Notes under the pieces: model-generated
Told to the model about the DNA's origin: nothing
Database searches by the model: none
What the model saw: only the letters and a program-made list of their open reading frames with translations
Translations under genes and position numbers: made by a program
NCBI GenBank assembly: GCA_900553685.1
Contig: USEI01000002.1
Location: 98,074 to 162,073, forward strand
Origin: an uncultured Clostridium sp.
Lineage (GTDB): Bacteria; Bacillota; Clostridia; TANB77; CAG-508
Reading direction: 5' to 3'
DNA length: 64,000 nucleotides
Part shown: piece after piece, positions 55,155 through 64,000 of the stretch
How the letters are laid out: every line of letters begins with the position of its first letter
Numbering within the stretch: position 1 is the stretch's first letter

Positions 55155-55230
55155 GCGCCATTAGCTCAGTTGGTAGAGCAGTTGACTCTTAATCAAATGG
55201 TCGGAGGTTCGAATCCTCTATGGCGCACCA
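55155..55230 (+). tRNA. tRNA-Lys (anticodon CTT)
   Basis: 76 bases with encoded CCA. The acceptor stem GCGCCAT pairs with ATGGCGC. The anticodon arm TTGA-CTCTTAA-TCAA gives anticodon CTT, which reads AAG. The T arm is GGAGGTTCGAATCCTC. It stands alone with a consensus promoter and a terminator that starts at its last base. It is the only tRNA found in the window. Confidence 0.95.
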
Positions 55231-55253
55231 AGCAGTAGCTAAAGCTACTGCTT
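55230..55253 (+). terminator. Terminator of tRNA-Lys
   Basis: An 11-bp stem (AAGCAGTAGCT with its complement) with loop AA and then a T-run. It begins within the CCA end of the tRNA and reaches the stop codon of the convergent dps gene. Confidence 0.8.
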
Positions 55254-55255
55254 TT

Positions 55256-55693
55256 TTATTCCATATATTGTTTTAGCATCCATAATTTTTTACTATAATC
55301 TGCAATTATTCCATCTATAAGTGAAGATGTCTTATATTCAATAATATCATCTGCTGTTTTCTTTATACAAACTGCATCTTCTAATAGCGTAGTAAAATCT
55401 TTTATAATTTCTGTAAAAATTTCTTTTGAACATATTTTTTTGTTTTCAGCTTCTTTTAACTTAGTTGAGCTTAAATAATCTTTCATTGTTCCTAATGGCT
55501 CTCCACCTATTGATAATATATGTTCTGCTATTTCATCTATTTCTTCATTAATATCATTGTAATACTCTTCTAATTTTTCATGAACCACAAAAAAATCACA
55601 ACCTTTTATATTCCAATGATAATTTTGTAATTTTCTGTATAAAACATTCAAATCACTTAAAAAAATATTCAAATCTTTTAATAATTTTTCCAT
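55256..55693 (-). CDS. dps: Dps/ferritin-like iron-storage and DNA-protection protein
   Basis: 145 residues, four-helix bundle. The ferroxidase ligands are recognisable in KLQNYHWNIKGCDFFVVHEKLEEYYNDINEEIDEIAEHI, with the NYHWN and HEKLE...D pattern of Dps. It oxidises and stores iron, lowering peroxide damage, as fits an anaerobe exposed to oxygen. It has its own short spacer from ftsH and shares the 3' region with the tRNA-Lys gene. Confidence 0.88.
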   Translation of the reverse strand: MEKLLKDLNIFLSDLNVLYRKLQNYHWNIKGCDFFVVHEKLEEYYNDINEEIDEIAEHILSIGGEPLGTMKDYLSSTKLKEAENKKICSKEIFTEIIKDFTTLLEDAVCIKKTADDIIEYKTSSLIDGIIADYSKKLWMLKQYME

Positions 55694-55757
55694 AATTTCT
55701 CTCCTTTTCTTTAATCTGTAACTATTATGGACTAATTTTCATAAGTTTATACATAAA

Positions 55758-55795
55758 AAAAAGAAATACTCCAAAAAATTGGAGTATTTCTTTTT
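55758..55795 (-). terminator. Intrinsic terminator near the end of ftsH
   Basis: A perfect 17-bp stem (55758-55774 with 55779-55795) and AAAA loop, 25 bases after the ftsH stop, with a T-rich arm on the minus strand. Confidence 0.85.
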
Positions 55796-55819
55796 AGTAT
55801 TTAATTAGATTCTGGAAGT

Positions 55820-57655
55820 TTAAGAATTCATTATTTCTTCAAATTCTTCTCCATCTATCTTTTCTTTTTCTAATAGAACATTTGCTACCTTATGCAATTT
55901 TTCCATATTTGCATTTAGTATATCTTCTGTTCTTTTATATGCTGTATCTATAATTCTCTTTACTTCTTCATCAATTAATCCTGATGTTTCTTCGCTAAAA
56001 TTCTTTTGTTGAGCGAAATCTCTTCCTAGGAATACTTCTTCCTGTCCTGAACCAAATGTAATTGCTCCTAGTCTCTCACTCATACCATATTTAGTAACCA
56101 TTGCTCTTGCAATTTTAGAAGCTCTTTCTATATCATTACTTGCTCCTGTAGAAATATCTCCTAAAACTAAGCTTTCTGCAACTCTACCACCTAACAATGA
56201 TATAATTTGTTCTTCCATTTCAGATTTACTCATAAATTGTCTATCTTCTGATGGTCTATACATTGTATAACCACCAGCCATACCTCTTGGTATAATAGAA
56301 ATTTGATGTACATCATCTTGTGTTGGTAAGAATTTACTTGCAACAGCGTGACCTGCCTCATGGAAAGCAACAAGTTTTTTCTCTTTATCACTTATTACTC
56401 TTGATTTCTTTTCAGGTCCCATTGTAACTTTAACCATAGCATCTTCTATTTCTTGCATTCCAATTTCTTGTTTATCTCTTCTTGCAGCAAGTAAAGCAGC
56501 TTCATTTAAAATATTCTCTAAATCAGCTCCAACAAAACCTGCTGTGTTTTTTGCTATTGTTGATAAATCAACATCTTCTGCTAATTTTTTCTTTCTTGCA
56601 TGAACTTTTAATATTTCTTCTCTTGCTTTTACATCAGGAGATCCAACAACTATTTGTCTATCAAATCTTCCAGCTCTTAACAAAGCTTTATCTAAAACAT
56701 CTGGTCTATTTGTTGCTGCAAGTACAATAACACCTTCATTTGCTGCAAAACCATCCATTTCTACTAATAATTGGTTTAATGTTTGTTCTCTTTCGTCATG
56801 TCCCCCACCAAGTCCAGCTCCTCTTTGACGTCCTACAGCATCAATTTCATCTATAAATATAATACATGGTGCATTTTTCTTTGCTTGTTCAAATAAATCT
56901 CTTACTCTTGATGCACCAACACCAACAAACATTTCAACAAAATCAGAACCACTAATAATGAAGAATGGTACTCCTGCTTCTCCAGCAACAGCTTTTGCAA
57001 GTAATGTTTTACCTGTTCCTGGATGACCAACTAATAAAACACCTTTTGGAATTCTTGCACCCATATCTGTAAATTTCTTTGGTGATTTTAAAAAGTCTAC
57101 TATTTCTGCCAATTCTTCTTTTTCTTCATCTATACCTGCAACATCTTTAAATGTCACTTTTGTTTTAGTATCATTTGTGTTTAATATTCTAGCTTTACTT
57201 TTTCCAAATGACATTGACTTATTACCACTTTGGTTAGGATTCATAAGTAATATCCAGAATAATAAGAAAATAATTAATATAACAAATGGAGAAAAAGCAC
57301 TTAAAACAGTAAGTAAGATTGACTCTTCTTCTTGATTTAAAGTAAGTTGACCTGCAGCTAAATTATCAGAAATTTGCTCCATAAATGTATCTATACTTGG
57401 TATAACTACTTCTTTTTCTAAATTTCTAATTGTATTTGAATTACTTGTTGAATTTTCTGCATCTTTCATAGTAACATAGGCTACTGTTTTATCAGAAGAT
57501 ATATTTATTTCTGATACTTCTCCTAAAGATATTTTATTCATTAATTCTGAATAACTCATCTTTGTGCTAGGATTATTAAATACAGAATTTAATACTACAA
57601 TAAAAATTATTCCTATTACTAGCCATACTGCTAGTGTCTTAATTCCATTTTTCAA
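55820..57655 (-). CDS. ftsH: ATP-dependent zinc metalloprotease FtsH
   Basis: 611 residues. Two membrane helices (about 8-26 and 120-140) flank an extracellular domain. The AAA+ motor has Walker A (GHPGTGKT), Walker B (CIIFIDEID) and the second region of homology ([22 protein letters not shown]). The protease site is HEAGH. It degrades membrane proteins and sigma factors. The start is TTG 57655 after GGGAGGAA. It has its own promoter and lies after tilS, the common tilS-ftsH order (the usual hpt gene between them is absent). Confidence 0.96.
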   Translation of the reverse strand: MKNGIKTLAVWLVIGIIFIVVLNSVFNNPSTKMSYSELMNKISLGEVSEINISSDKTVAYVTMKDAENSTSNSNTIRNLEKEVVIPSIDTFMEQISDNLAAGQLTLNQEEESILLTVLSAFSPFVILIIFLLFWILLMNPNQSGNKSMSFGKSKARILNTNDTKTKVTFKDVAGIDEEKEELAEIVDFLKSPKKFTDMGARIPKGVLLVGHPGTGKTLLAKAVAGEAGVPFFIISGSDFVEMFVGVGASRVRDLFEQAKKNAPCIIFIDEIDAVGRQRGAGLGGGHDEREQTLNQLLVEMDGFAANEGVIVLAATNRPDVLDKALLRAGRFDRQIVVGSPDVKAREEILKVHARKKKLAEDVDLSTIAKNTAGFVGADLENILNEAALLAARRDKQEIGMQEIEDAMVKVTMGPEKKSRVISDKEKKLVAFHEAGHAVASKFLPTQDDVHQISIIPRGMAGGYTMYRPSEDRQFMSKSEMEEQIISLLGGRVAESLVLGDISTGASNDIERASKIARAMVTKYGMSERLGAITFGSGQEEVFLGRDFAQQKNFSEETSGLIDEEVKRIIDTAYKRTEDILNANMEKLHKVANVLLEKEKIDGEEFEEIMNS

Positions 57656-57688
57656 AATCTAATTCCTCCCAATATTTTGTATGCATAA

Positions 57689-57717
57689 AATATAGCATAG
57701 CATTTTTCCATTTGCAA
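57689..57717 (-). promoter_or_regulatory. Promoter of ftsH
   Basis: -35 TTGCAA (57717-57712), 17-base spacer and -10 TATATT (57694-57689), in the 124-base tilS-ftsH spacer. Confidence 0.55.
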
Positions 57718-57779
57718 TAGCTTTTTTCAAAAGAAATATGTCTGTAATATTAGCATTTTTAAAGTATTACGGAAACTCA

Positions 57780-58799
57780 TTATGCACGCTCAACATATAT
57801 TTTTTTATTTTTTATTACAATTTTGGTTCTCTTATTTGGAGTTAAAAATTTATTACCAATATTGTTGTTACATAATTTTATAATATCTTCTATATGTACC
57901 TTTTCTATTCCTTTAGTTGATCCAAAAAGCTTATTTATAGCATATAATATTATTCTTTTTTGTATAGCTTTATCTTCTTTGTTAAATTTCTTTAAGTCTA
58001 ATATAATTTTAGCCTCTTTTTCATTATTATATACATCTTTTTTTGAAATATTTTCCTCTATACAAATATTTTCATAGGCATTTTTAGTCTGAATATCTAA
58101 ATAATTAATATCGTCTTTTACTATATCTGATAATCTTAAAATTGTATCTATAATGTTAGGATTTAATTCTTTCTTTATATACGGAATAGCAATATTTCTA
58201 ATCTTATTTCTAGTATAAAAATTTTCATCATTTGATTCATCATGTCTTGGATTTAAATTTTCCTCTTCGCAATATTCTTCTATCTCTTCTCTTTTTGCTT
58301 CTATTAAAGGTCTTATGTATTTTCCATTAACAGCTTCTATTCCTTTTATTCCACTTAATCCAGATCCTCTTACTATATTCATAATTATTGTTTCAACATT
58401 ATCATTTGTGTTATGAGCTATTGCAATTTTATTTGCCCCTATTTTATTTTGTACTTCATCAAAAAAGTCATATCTTATTTTTCTTCCAGTTTCTTCTAAT
58501 CCTCTACCATATTTATTCGCTAATTCTTTCACATTTTCATGAAGAATAAAACATGGTACATCAATTTTCTTGCAAAAATTAAAAACAAATTCTTCATCTA
58601 TTTTTGCATTTTCTCTAATTCCATGGTTAATATGTGCAACCACAATTTCAAACTCTATTTTTTTACTATTTTTAATTTTATTTAATATATTTAACATAGA
58701 TAATGAATCTGGTCCACCAGAAACTCCTAAAACCAGTTTATCTCCATTTTCTATTAAATTAAATTTTTGTATTGTATTTAGAACTTTTTCTTCTAACAT
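57780..58799 (-). CDS. tilS: tRNA(Ile)-lysidine synthase
   Basis: 339 residues. The N-terminal ATP-pyrophosphatase domain has the P-loop LGVSGGPDSLSML, and VVAHINHGIRE and IAIAHNTNDNVET follow. It changes the C34 of tRNA-Ile(CAU) to lysidine, so it reads AUA, a very common codon in this AT-rich genome. The protein is shorter than the roughly 450 residues of many TilS enzymes and lacks most of the C-terminal accessory domains. Confidence 0.9.
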   Translation of the reverse strand: MLEEKVLNTIQKFNLIENGDKLVLGVSGGPDSLSMLNILNKIKNSKKIEFEIVVAHINHGIRENAKIDEEFVFNFCKKIDVPCFILHENVKELANKYGRGLEETGRKIRYDFFDEVQNKIGANKIAIAHNTNDNVETIIMNIVRGSGLSGIKGIEAVNGKYIRPLIEAKREEIEEYCEEENLNPRHDESNDENFYTRNKIRNIAIPYIKKELNPNIIDTILRLSDIVKDDINYLDIQTKNAYENICIEENISKKDVYNNEKEAKIILDLKKFNKEDKAIQKRIILYAINKLFGSTKGIEKVHIEDIIKLCNNNIGNKFLTPNKRTKIVIKNKKIYVERA

Positions 58800-58837
58800 T
58801 TTCTCCTCCTTCTAAGGTAAAAGATATTTGTCATAAA

Positions 58838-58866
58838 ATTTTACAACAATTATCTATATTTTGCAA
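58838..58866 (-). promoter_or_regulatory. Promoter of tilS
   Basis: -35 TTGCAA (58866-58861), 17-base spacer and -10 TAAAAT (58843-58838), about 40 bases before the ATG at 58799. Confidence 0.55.
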
Positions 58867-58905
58867 CTACTTTAATTAGTTATACATAACATAAAAGTTA
58901 TAAGA

Positions 58906-58941
58906 AAGAAAGAGAAAAGCTTATTCTCTTTTCTCTTTCTT
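58906..58941 (-). terminator. Terminator of rplI-dnaB
   Basis: A perfect 14-bp stem (AAGAAAGAGAAAAG with its complement) with an 8-base loop, abutting the dnaB stop codon at 58942. Confidence 0.75.
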
Positions 58942-60282
58942 TTAACCTTCTTCAAAATATCTTCTCTCTAAATTTGCAAATTTCGTATAACTTGGAAGCC
59001 ATGCTAAATCAACAGTTCCTGTTGAACCTCCCCTATGTTTTGCAAGTATTACTTCTGCTACATTTTTTTTCTCACTATCTTCATTATAATAATCATCTCT
59101 ATATAAGAAAATTACTATATCTGCATCTTGTTCTATTGCTCCTGATTCTCTTAAGTCTGAAAGCATTGGCCTTTTATCATCACGTTTTTCTACACCACGA
59201 GAAAGCTGAGATAAAGCAATAACAGGAATGTTTAACTCTTTTGCAAGTATTTTTAAAGATCTACTAATTTCAGAAATTTCTTGTTCACGACTAGAATTTC
59301 TATTTCCACTCCCCTGAATTAATTGCAAATAATCTATTACAACTAATCCTATATCTTTTTCTATTTTTAGTTTTCTACATTTTGCACGAATTTCCATTAT
59401 TGATATTCCTGCTGTATCATCTATATAAATAGGTGCTTCAGATAATCTTCCAAGTGTTGAAGCAAGCTTTACCCAATCATCATCTTCTACTTGACCTGTT
59501 CTTATTTTATTGCTATCTACCATTGCTTCGCTACATAAAATTCTATTTCCTACTTGTTCTTTAGACATTTCTAAATTGAATATAGCAACACCTTTACCTG
59601 CCTGCAAAGCTACATTTGTTGCTATATTTATGGCAAATGCAGATTTACCCATTGCAGGTCTTGCTGCAACAATTATTAAATCTGAATCATGAAGTCCTGA
59701 GGTTCTTAAGTCTAAATCCGCAAAACCTGTTGGAGTCCCGCTTAATTTTCCTTTTTGATTATATAGCTCCTCAAGTTTTGCAAAGGATTCTACTAAAACA
59801 TCTTTTATTGAAGTGTATCCTTTAGAGTTCTTTTTTTGAGATAAATCAAAAATTTTCTTTTCTGCCATATCCATAATTCTATCTACATCTTCTGTTTCAT
59901 CATAGCCTAAAGCTACAAGTTCATTAGCAGAATTTATAAGGCTTCTAAGCATTGCTTTTTCATCAACTATTTTTATATATTTTTCTACATTTGAAGTTGT
60001 TGGAACTCTTTCAGGAAGACTTGCTAAATATTCTAATCCACCAACTCTTTCAAAATTTCCATTTTCTATTAACTCTGCTTTTACTGTTATTATATCTATT
60101 GGTTCACTTTTTGCATATAAACTTAATATTGCAGAATATATTGCTTTATTATCCTCTCTATAAAAAGCTTCTGCTTTTAAAACTTCAATTGCACTAATAA
60201 CAGAATCTCTATCTGTTAACATACAACCTAAAATAGCTTGTTCTGCTTCAATATCATGTGGTGGTACTTTTCCCAAATCCAT
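58942..60282 (-). CDS. dnaB: Replicative DNA helicase DnaB
   Basis: 446 residues, full length. The N-terminal domain begins PPHDIEAEQAILGCMLTDRD. The RecA-like motor has Walker A (ARPAMGKSAFAINIA), Walker B region (IGLVVIDYLQLI) and ALSQLSRGVEKRDDKRP with the arginine finger region. It unwinds DNA at the replication fork. It follows rplI by 42 bases, a conserved pairing in Firmicutes. Confidence 0.96.
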   Translation of the reverse strand: MDLGKVPPHDIEAEQAILGCMLTDRDSVISAIEVLKAEAFYREDNKAIYSAILSLYAKSEPIDIITVKAELIENGNFERVGGLEYLASLPERVPTTSNVEKYIKIVDEKAMLRSLINSANELVALGYDETEDVDRIMDMAEKKIFDLSQKKNSKGYTSIKDVLVESFAKLEELYNQKGKLSGTPTGFADLDLRTSGLHDSDLIIVAARPAMGKSAFAINIATNVALQAGKGVAIFNLEMSKEQVGNRILCSEAMVDSNKIRTGQVEDDDWVKLASTLGRLSEAPIYIDDTAGISIMEIRAKCRKLKIEKDIGLVVIDYLQLIQGSGNRNSSREQEISEISRSLKILAKELNIPVIALSQLSRGVEKRDDKRPMLSDLRESGAIEQDADIVIFLYRDDYYNEDSEKKNVAEVILAKHRGGSTGTVDLAWLPSYTKFANLERRYFEEG

Positions 60283-60324
60283 ACTAACATCCCTCTTACT
60301 ATATAGATTATTTACTTATTTTGA

Positions 60325-60774
60325 TTATTGTTTTGGCACTACCATTACAGTTACCTTTGCCATAACCCCTTCATTTAATTTTATATCCACTTTACTTACT
60401 CCTGCAACTTTTATAGATTCAGAAAGTAAGACTTTTTTCTTATCAACTATTATATTAAAATCTCTTTTTAATGCTTCTGCAATTTCTTTTGCAGTAACTG
60501 CTCCAAATAATCTACCATTTTCTCCAGCTTTTACTTCTATTTTAACAGTTATACTCTTCATTTTTTCTGCAATTTCTTTTGCTTCTTTCAAGTCTTCACC
60601 TTTTCTATATGCTATTGATTCATTTTTAGCTTTTAAATTATTCATATTGCCACTATCTGCTGGCACAGCTAATTTTTTAGGAAATAAAAAATTTCTTGCA
60701 TATCCATCAGCAGCATTAATAACTTGATCTTTTTTTCCAACACCTTTTATATCTTGTTTTAAAATAACCTTCAT
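60325..60774 (-). CDS. rplI: 50S ribosomal protein L9
   Basis: 149 residues. The N-terminal domain MKVILKQDIKGVGKKDQVINAADGYARNFLFPKKLA is diagnostic, followed by the long helix and C-terminal rRNA-binding domain (GRLFGAVTAKEIAEAL). L9 influences frame maintenance on the ribosome, and its loss raises frameshifting in other bacteria. That is of interest given the CGGA shifts reported here, but no alteration is visible in this copy. Confidence 0.96.
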   Translation of the reverse strand: MKVILKQDIKGVGKKDQVINAADGYARNFLFPKKLAVPADSGNMNNLKAKNESIAYRKGEDLKEAKEIAEKMKSITVKIEVKAGENGRLFGAVTAKEIAEALKRDFNIIVDKKKVLLSESIKVAGVSKVDIKLNEGVMAKVTVMVVPKQ

Positions 60775-60913
60775 TCTTATCCCCCTTTTCTTTTAAAAAT
60801 ATCTATATATATTCTTAAAACTACTACAATCATAAGCTTTATGTATTGTATAACATTTAAGCATAAATTTCAAGTCGAAAAACATATATATTAACAACTT
60901 TCATAAATAACAC

Positions 60914-60943
60914 AAAAACTCTTAAATCACTTTAAGAGTTTTT
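60914..60943 (-). terminator. Terminator of gdpP
   Basis: A perfect 13-bp stem (AAAAACTCTTAAA with its complement) with loop TCAC, 44 bases after the gdpP stop, with a T-rich arm. Confidence 0.8.
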
Positions 60944-60986
60944 ATTACAATTTTAAATTTTATTTTTTAGTAAATATTCAAAAATA

Positions 60987-63002
60987 CTATTCTGTTTCTG
61001 CTAAATATTCTTCAATTTTTTCAATTAAATCTTCTTTTGCTTTTTCAACAGAAACACCTTCTAATTGAGCTCCAGCTAAAGTTATATGTCCTCCGCCACC
61101 TAATTTTTCTAGAATTACTTGAACATTTATATCTCCTATTGACCTTCCACTTATAAATACTTTCTCTCCAATTTTCGTCATTACAAAAGATGCTGTTATA
61201 TCACTTATTGTTAAAAGCTCATCAGCTGCTTTTGCACAAATTAAGTTCCCATTTTCATTTTCTTCATCATATATAGCAATAGCTATTGTGTCATTATGAA
61301 TTTCTACATTTCTTACAATATTTGCAATTTTATTATAACTTTCTAAGTCTGCTTGAAACCACTTCTTTACTCTTATTATATCAACACCATATTTTCTTAA
61401 ATACGCTGCTGCCTCAAAAGTTCTAACACCTGTTTTAAAAGTAAAATCTTTTGTATCTACCATAATTCCACCATATAAACTTTCTGCTTCAATTAAAGTT
61501 AATTCAACATTATCTTGTGCATATTGAACTATTTCTGTTACTAATTCTGCTGTTGATGAAGCATAAACTTCATGAAAAGAAACTAAAGTATTTTCAATAC
61601 AATCTGGAGCTTTCCTATGATGGTCAATAACTATTTTTCTTTCTATTTTATCTAAAATATCTGGAAATTCAACATATGAAGTTTTATGTGTATCTACCAC
61701 AATTAATAAAGTATTTTCTTTTATAATTTCTGCTGAATCCTCTTCAGAAATTATTACACCTTTGTATTGTTCTAATTTTTGAAGATTCTCTAAAAATTTT
61801 TCCAAAGACTTTCCTTGTGGTTCAGAAATTATATAACATTCTTTCTCTAAAGTTTTAGATAATCTGTATAATCCTAGTGCTGAACCAATTGCATCTATAT
61901 CTATATTTTTATGTCCCATAATTACTACATTATCAGATTCTAAAATTGCTTTAGATATTGATTGAGATATTGTTCTTGCTTTAACTTTCGTTCTTTTTTC
62001 TACTTCTAATGTTTTACCACCATAAAACTTATATTTTCCATTCTTTCTTACTACAGCTTGATCACCACCACGACCTAAAACAATATCCATAGCGGTTAAA
62101 GCTGATTTATATTTTTCGTAATTATTTTTTCCATCATTTGAAACAGCTATACTCAATGTAATTGGTATTTTTCCATCATTCAATTCAATTGTTTTTACTT
62201 TGTCTAATATATTAAATCTTTCTTTTTCAAATTCAGATAAATATTGTTGTTCAAAAACAAAAGCAAAATGATCTCTTTCTGTTTTTATAATTAATCCGCC
62301 AGTTCTAGTTATCCATTCTATTATTTCTTTTTCAATTTTTGCAAGCAATTCTATTTTCTTTTCTGGTAATATTCTTTGTATTAGTTCTTCATAGTTGTCT
62401 ATCATTGCTATACCAATACAAGTTTTTGATTTATTATAAAGGTCAAAAAGCTCATTATATTTAGTTTCATCTATAAAATATAAAGATACTGTATATTCTT
62501 TTTGTCTTTTCTTTTCTCTTCTTTTTGCTCTTAATACACTTCCTCTTATTTTATAGACTTTTTTATCTATATTAAATTGCTTTGTGATTTCTATTGCTTC
62601 ATCCTTGTTTTTTTCTATATCTAATTTTATTTCTTTCACAATAGGAACTAAATAAGTTCTTATATCAATATTTTGAAATTCTTCAACAAATTTTTTACTT
62701 CTCCATACTATATTTCCATCTGTTTCTACTAAGACTAATGGAATAGGTGTGTTAATAAGATTTCCTTTAGATGCAGTTGATACATCTGAAGTAATGTCTT
62801 GTATATGATTTTCTATTTCTGTTCTTTTTTTACTAGTAACCCATATAGTATATGCTACAATTATTGCAAATAATACTATTGATGGTATTATCCAACTTAA
62901 ATCATATACACATAAAGCTATACATAAAAAACCTATTATTAAGATATAGATTATATTTTTAGATGTAAGTTTATCTAAAATTTTACCATTTGAATTTGGC
63001 AT
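60987..63002 (-). CDS. gdpP: Cyclic-di-AMP phosphodiesterase GdpP (YybT family)
   Basis: 671 residues. Two membrane helices near the N-terminus (about 15-50), a PAS-like region, a degenerate GGDEF domain (VLGRGGDQAVV) and a C-terminal DHH/DHHA1 phosphodiesterase: VIMGHKNIDIDAIGSA, LIVVDTHK, IVIDHHRKAPD and LGGGGHITLAG. It hydrolyses c-di-AMP and so controls potassium balance and wall stress. It lies upstream of rplI-dnaB, the classical Firmicutes order. Confidence 0.95.
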   Translation of the reverse strand: MPNSNGKILDKLTSKNIIYILIIGFLCIALCVYDLSWIIPSIVLFAIIVAYTIWVTSKKRTEIENHIQDITSDVSTASKGNLINTPIPLVLVETDGNIVWRSKKFVEEFQNIDIRTYLVPIVKEIKLDIEKNKDEAIEITKQFNIDKKVYKIRGSVLRAKRREKKRQKEYTVSLYFIDETKYNELFDLYNKSKTCIGIAMIDNYEELIQRILPEKKIELLAKIEKEIIEWITRTGGLIIKTERDHFAFVFEQQYLSEFEKERFNILDKVKTIELNDGKIPITLSIAVSNDGKNNYEKYKSALTAMDIVLGRGGDQAVVRKNGKYKFYGGKTLEVEKRTKVKARTISQSISKAILESDNVVIMGHKNIDIDAIGSALGLYRLSKTLEKECYIISEPQGKSLEKFLENLQKLEQYKGVIISEEDSAEIIKENTLLIVVDTHKTSYVEFPDILDKIERKIVIDHHRKAPDCIENTLVSFHEVYASSTAELVTEIVQYAQDNVELTLIEAESLYGGIMVDTKDFTFKTGVRTFEAAAYLRKYGVDIIRVKKWFQADLESYNKIANIVRNVEIHNDTIAIAIYDEENENGNLICAKAADELLTISDITASFVMTKIGEKVFISGRSIGDINVQVILEKLGGGGHITLAGAQLEGVSVEKAKEDLIEKIEEYLAETE

Positions 63003-63125
63003 AAAATCTCCTTCTAAAATTAAACTAACATTTTAATTATACAATTTTCAAGCCAATTTGTCAAATTTACATAAAAAATTGATATTATTATATTCATAAA
63101 ATGAAAAATTATCAAAAATAAACCA

Positions 63126-63160
63126 AACCTCAAATGTTAAAAAAGTTAACATTTGAGGTT
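63126..63160 (-). terminator. Terminator-like hairpin after the Ig-like gene
   Basis: A perfect 15-bp stem (AACCTCAAATGTTAA with its complement) and loop AAAAG, 26 bases after the stop at 63186. The U-tract after it on the minus strand is broken by GG, so termination may be partial. Confidence 0.6.
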
Positions 63161-63185
63161 CTATTTAAAAATAACTTACTTTTTA

Positions 63186-63839
63186 TTATTTTCTTATTGT
63201 TAAATTAACAGATTTTTCAGTATCTGTGTATGAATCATATATTGTGATTGTTACTTTTCCAGGAGCAACACCTGTAACTATACCATTTGAATTAACTGTT
63301 GCAATTTCTTCATCACTTGATGTATATGTTAATGTATCTGTACTAGCATTAGATGGTGTTAATTTTAATTTCATCTGTAAGTCTTTTCCAACTCTAATTG
63401 TTTTATTAGTTGTTGTAAATGACATTGATTTAATTGGAGTAATAACTCTTATATCTGCTGTTGCCTCTAATCCATCATATTTGGCTTTTATTGTAGCCTT
63501 TCCATCAGATACTGCTTCTAACTCATTATCTTCATTTATTTCTACTACATCTTCATTAGATGATTCAAATTCTACTCCTTCTGTTATTATCTCTCCATCT
63601 TTAGAAACTGTCATAGTTGAAGTTTCTTTTTTATTTTTTGATGATAGAAATTCTTTTTCAATTTCAAGAGTTAATTTAGGTAATATTATTTCATCTTCTT
63701 TATTTTCTGTATCACCTGTTTCTGTTGAAACAAGTGCATATCCAAATACATGCCCTTTTCCTAAAACTAATACTAAAGCTATAACTGCAAGTATTATAAA
63801 AATAACGATTGATATTATTAATGCTTTTCTACTATTCAT
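63186..63839 (-). CDS. Membrane-anchored protein with BIG2-type Ig-like domains
   Basis: 217 residues. An N-terminal membrane helix (ALIISIVIFIILAVIALVLVLG, about 5-27) and an acidic linker are followed by two beta-sandwich units. The second (MSFTTTNKTIRVGKDLQMKLKLTPSNASTDTLTYTSSDEEIATVNSNGIVTGVAPGKVTITIYD) is a clear BIG2 bacterial Ig-like domain; the first has the same pattern in shorter form. No catalytic residues. It is probably an envelope adhesion or scaffold protein facing outwards. It has its own promoter and an upstream direct repeat. Confidence 0.75.
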   Translation of the reverse strand: MNSRKALIISIVIFIILAVIALVLVLGKGHVFGYALVSTETGDTENKEDEIILPKLTLEIEKEFLSSKNKKETSTMTVSKDGEIITEGVEFESSNEDVVEINEDNELEAVSDGKATIKAKYDGLEATADIRVITPIKSMSFTTTNKTIRVGKDLQMKLKLTPSNASTDTLTYTSSDEEIATVNSNGIVTGVAPGKVTITIYDSYTDTEKSVNLTIRK

Positions 63840-63887
63840 TTGAATTCTCCTACTATTTTAAAAGATTATCTTAATTTTGATTTATTT

Positions 63888-63916
63888 ATTATATACTAAC
63901 TATAATTTTAAATCAA
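63888..63916 (-). promoter_or_regulatory. Promoter of the Ig-like gene
   Basis: -35 TTGATT (63916-63911), 17-base spacer and -10 TATAAT (63893-63888). Confidence 0.6.
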
Positions 63917-63935
63917 TACTTATAAATTTAATTTA

Positions 63936-63969
63936 CATATGTCATTGTGGGTTAGTCAATCATATGTCA
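63936..63969. repeat. Direct repeat CATATGTCA upstream of the Ig-like promoter
   Basis: CATATGTCA is found at 63936-63944 and 63961-63969, start to start 25 bases. They lie upstream of the -35 box, where an activator could bind. No gene is seen at the right edge. Confidence 0.4.
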
Positions 63970-64000
63970 CACTTTTTTGAAATTAATACTGTTTGAGCAC

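Noticed and set aside
31611..57780. TTACGGA-like heptamers in five intergenic regions as a regulatory motif.
   Set aside because: About six copies are expected by chance in this base composition. Only the pair upstream of the two paralogous surface operons is used, because neighbouring blocks also match.

Overview
The window is very AT-rich bacterial chromosome with Firmicutes-type Shine-Dalgarno sites. It carries sporulation and germination genes (spoIIE, ypeB, two CotF-like coat proteins, Spo0A-box-like sites) next to Gram-positive wall genes (ddl, a membrane MurF-like ligase, mreC, mreD, a class B PBP, mecA). This points to an endospore-forming, low-GC member of the Clostridia. No integrase, transposase, relaxase or CRISPR array is visible; a lone VirD4/TraG-type coupling ATPase is the only conjugation-like gene.

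Layout: 1-1745 holds a SbcC/YhaN-like ATPase (cut by the edge) and a SbcD/YhaO-like nuclease. 1887-4890 holds the VirD4-like ATPase and two unknown genes. 5005-7775 holds a DnaJ/CbpA protein, MscL with a zinc-ribbon tail and a GT51 transglycosylase. 7826-12102 holds a low-MW phosphatase, Ddl, a membrane MurF-like ligase and an alpha/beta hydrolase. 12271-17847 holds YpeB, a glycosyltransferase-NUDIX fusion and SpoIIE. 18194-46311 holds two paralogous two-gene operons for giant surface proteins (about 1800-2760 residues each). 46619-52283 holds two small unknown genes and the run DUF4321-radC-mreC-mreD-PBP2-minC. 52528-57655 holds mecA, a LytM-type M23 protein, coat proteins, tRNA-Lys, dps and ftsH. 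57780-63839 holds tilS, dnaB, rplI, gdpP and an Ig-like membrane protein.

The most striking observation concerns decoding. Four genes (the SbcD-like nuclease, the VirD4-like ATPase, radC and the DUF4321 gene) are each broken by a +1 frameshift. Every break lies at an in-frame CGG codon followed by A (NNN CGG A). In each case, skipping the C and reading GGA (Gly) restores the complete conserved protein at the family's usual length. Reading all genes by eye, I found no other in-frame CGG in the window, although about 55 CGG trinucleotides occur out of frame on coding strands. This suggests that CGG is unassigned or works as a +1 frameshift (or four-base, CGGA) codon in this organism. The shifted glycine in the VirD4-like protein is the first invariant glycine of its Walker A motif.

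A second theme is the pair of surface operons. Each encodes a DUF11/SdrD-B-type scaffold-like protein followed by a giant adhesin whose N-terminus has a Cys and a Q-x-A-W motif typical of thioester adhesin domains. One adhesin also has eight tandem pilin-like repeats with Lys/Glu/Asn positions expected of isopeptide-bonded domains. All four end in a T-G motif, membrane helix and basic tail, with non-canonical sortase-like signals (TPPTG, SAKTG, VSTGG). No sortase gene lies in the window.
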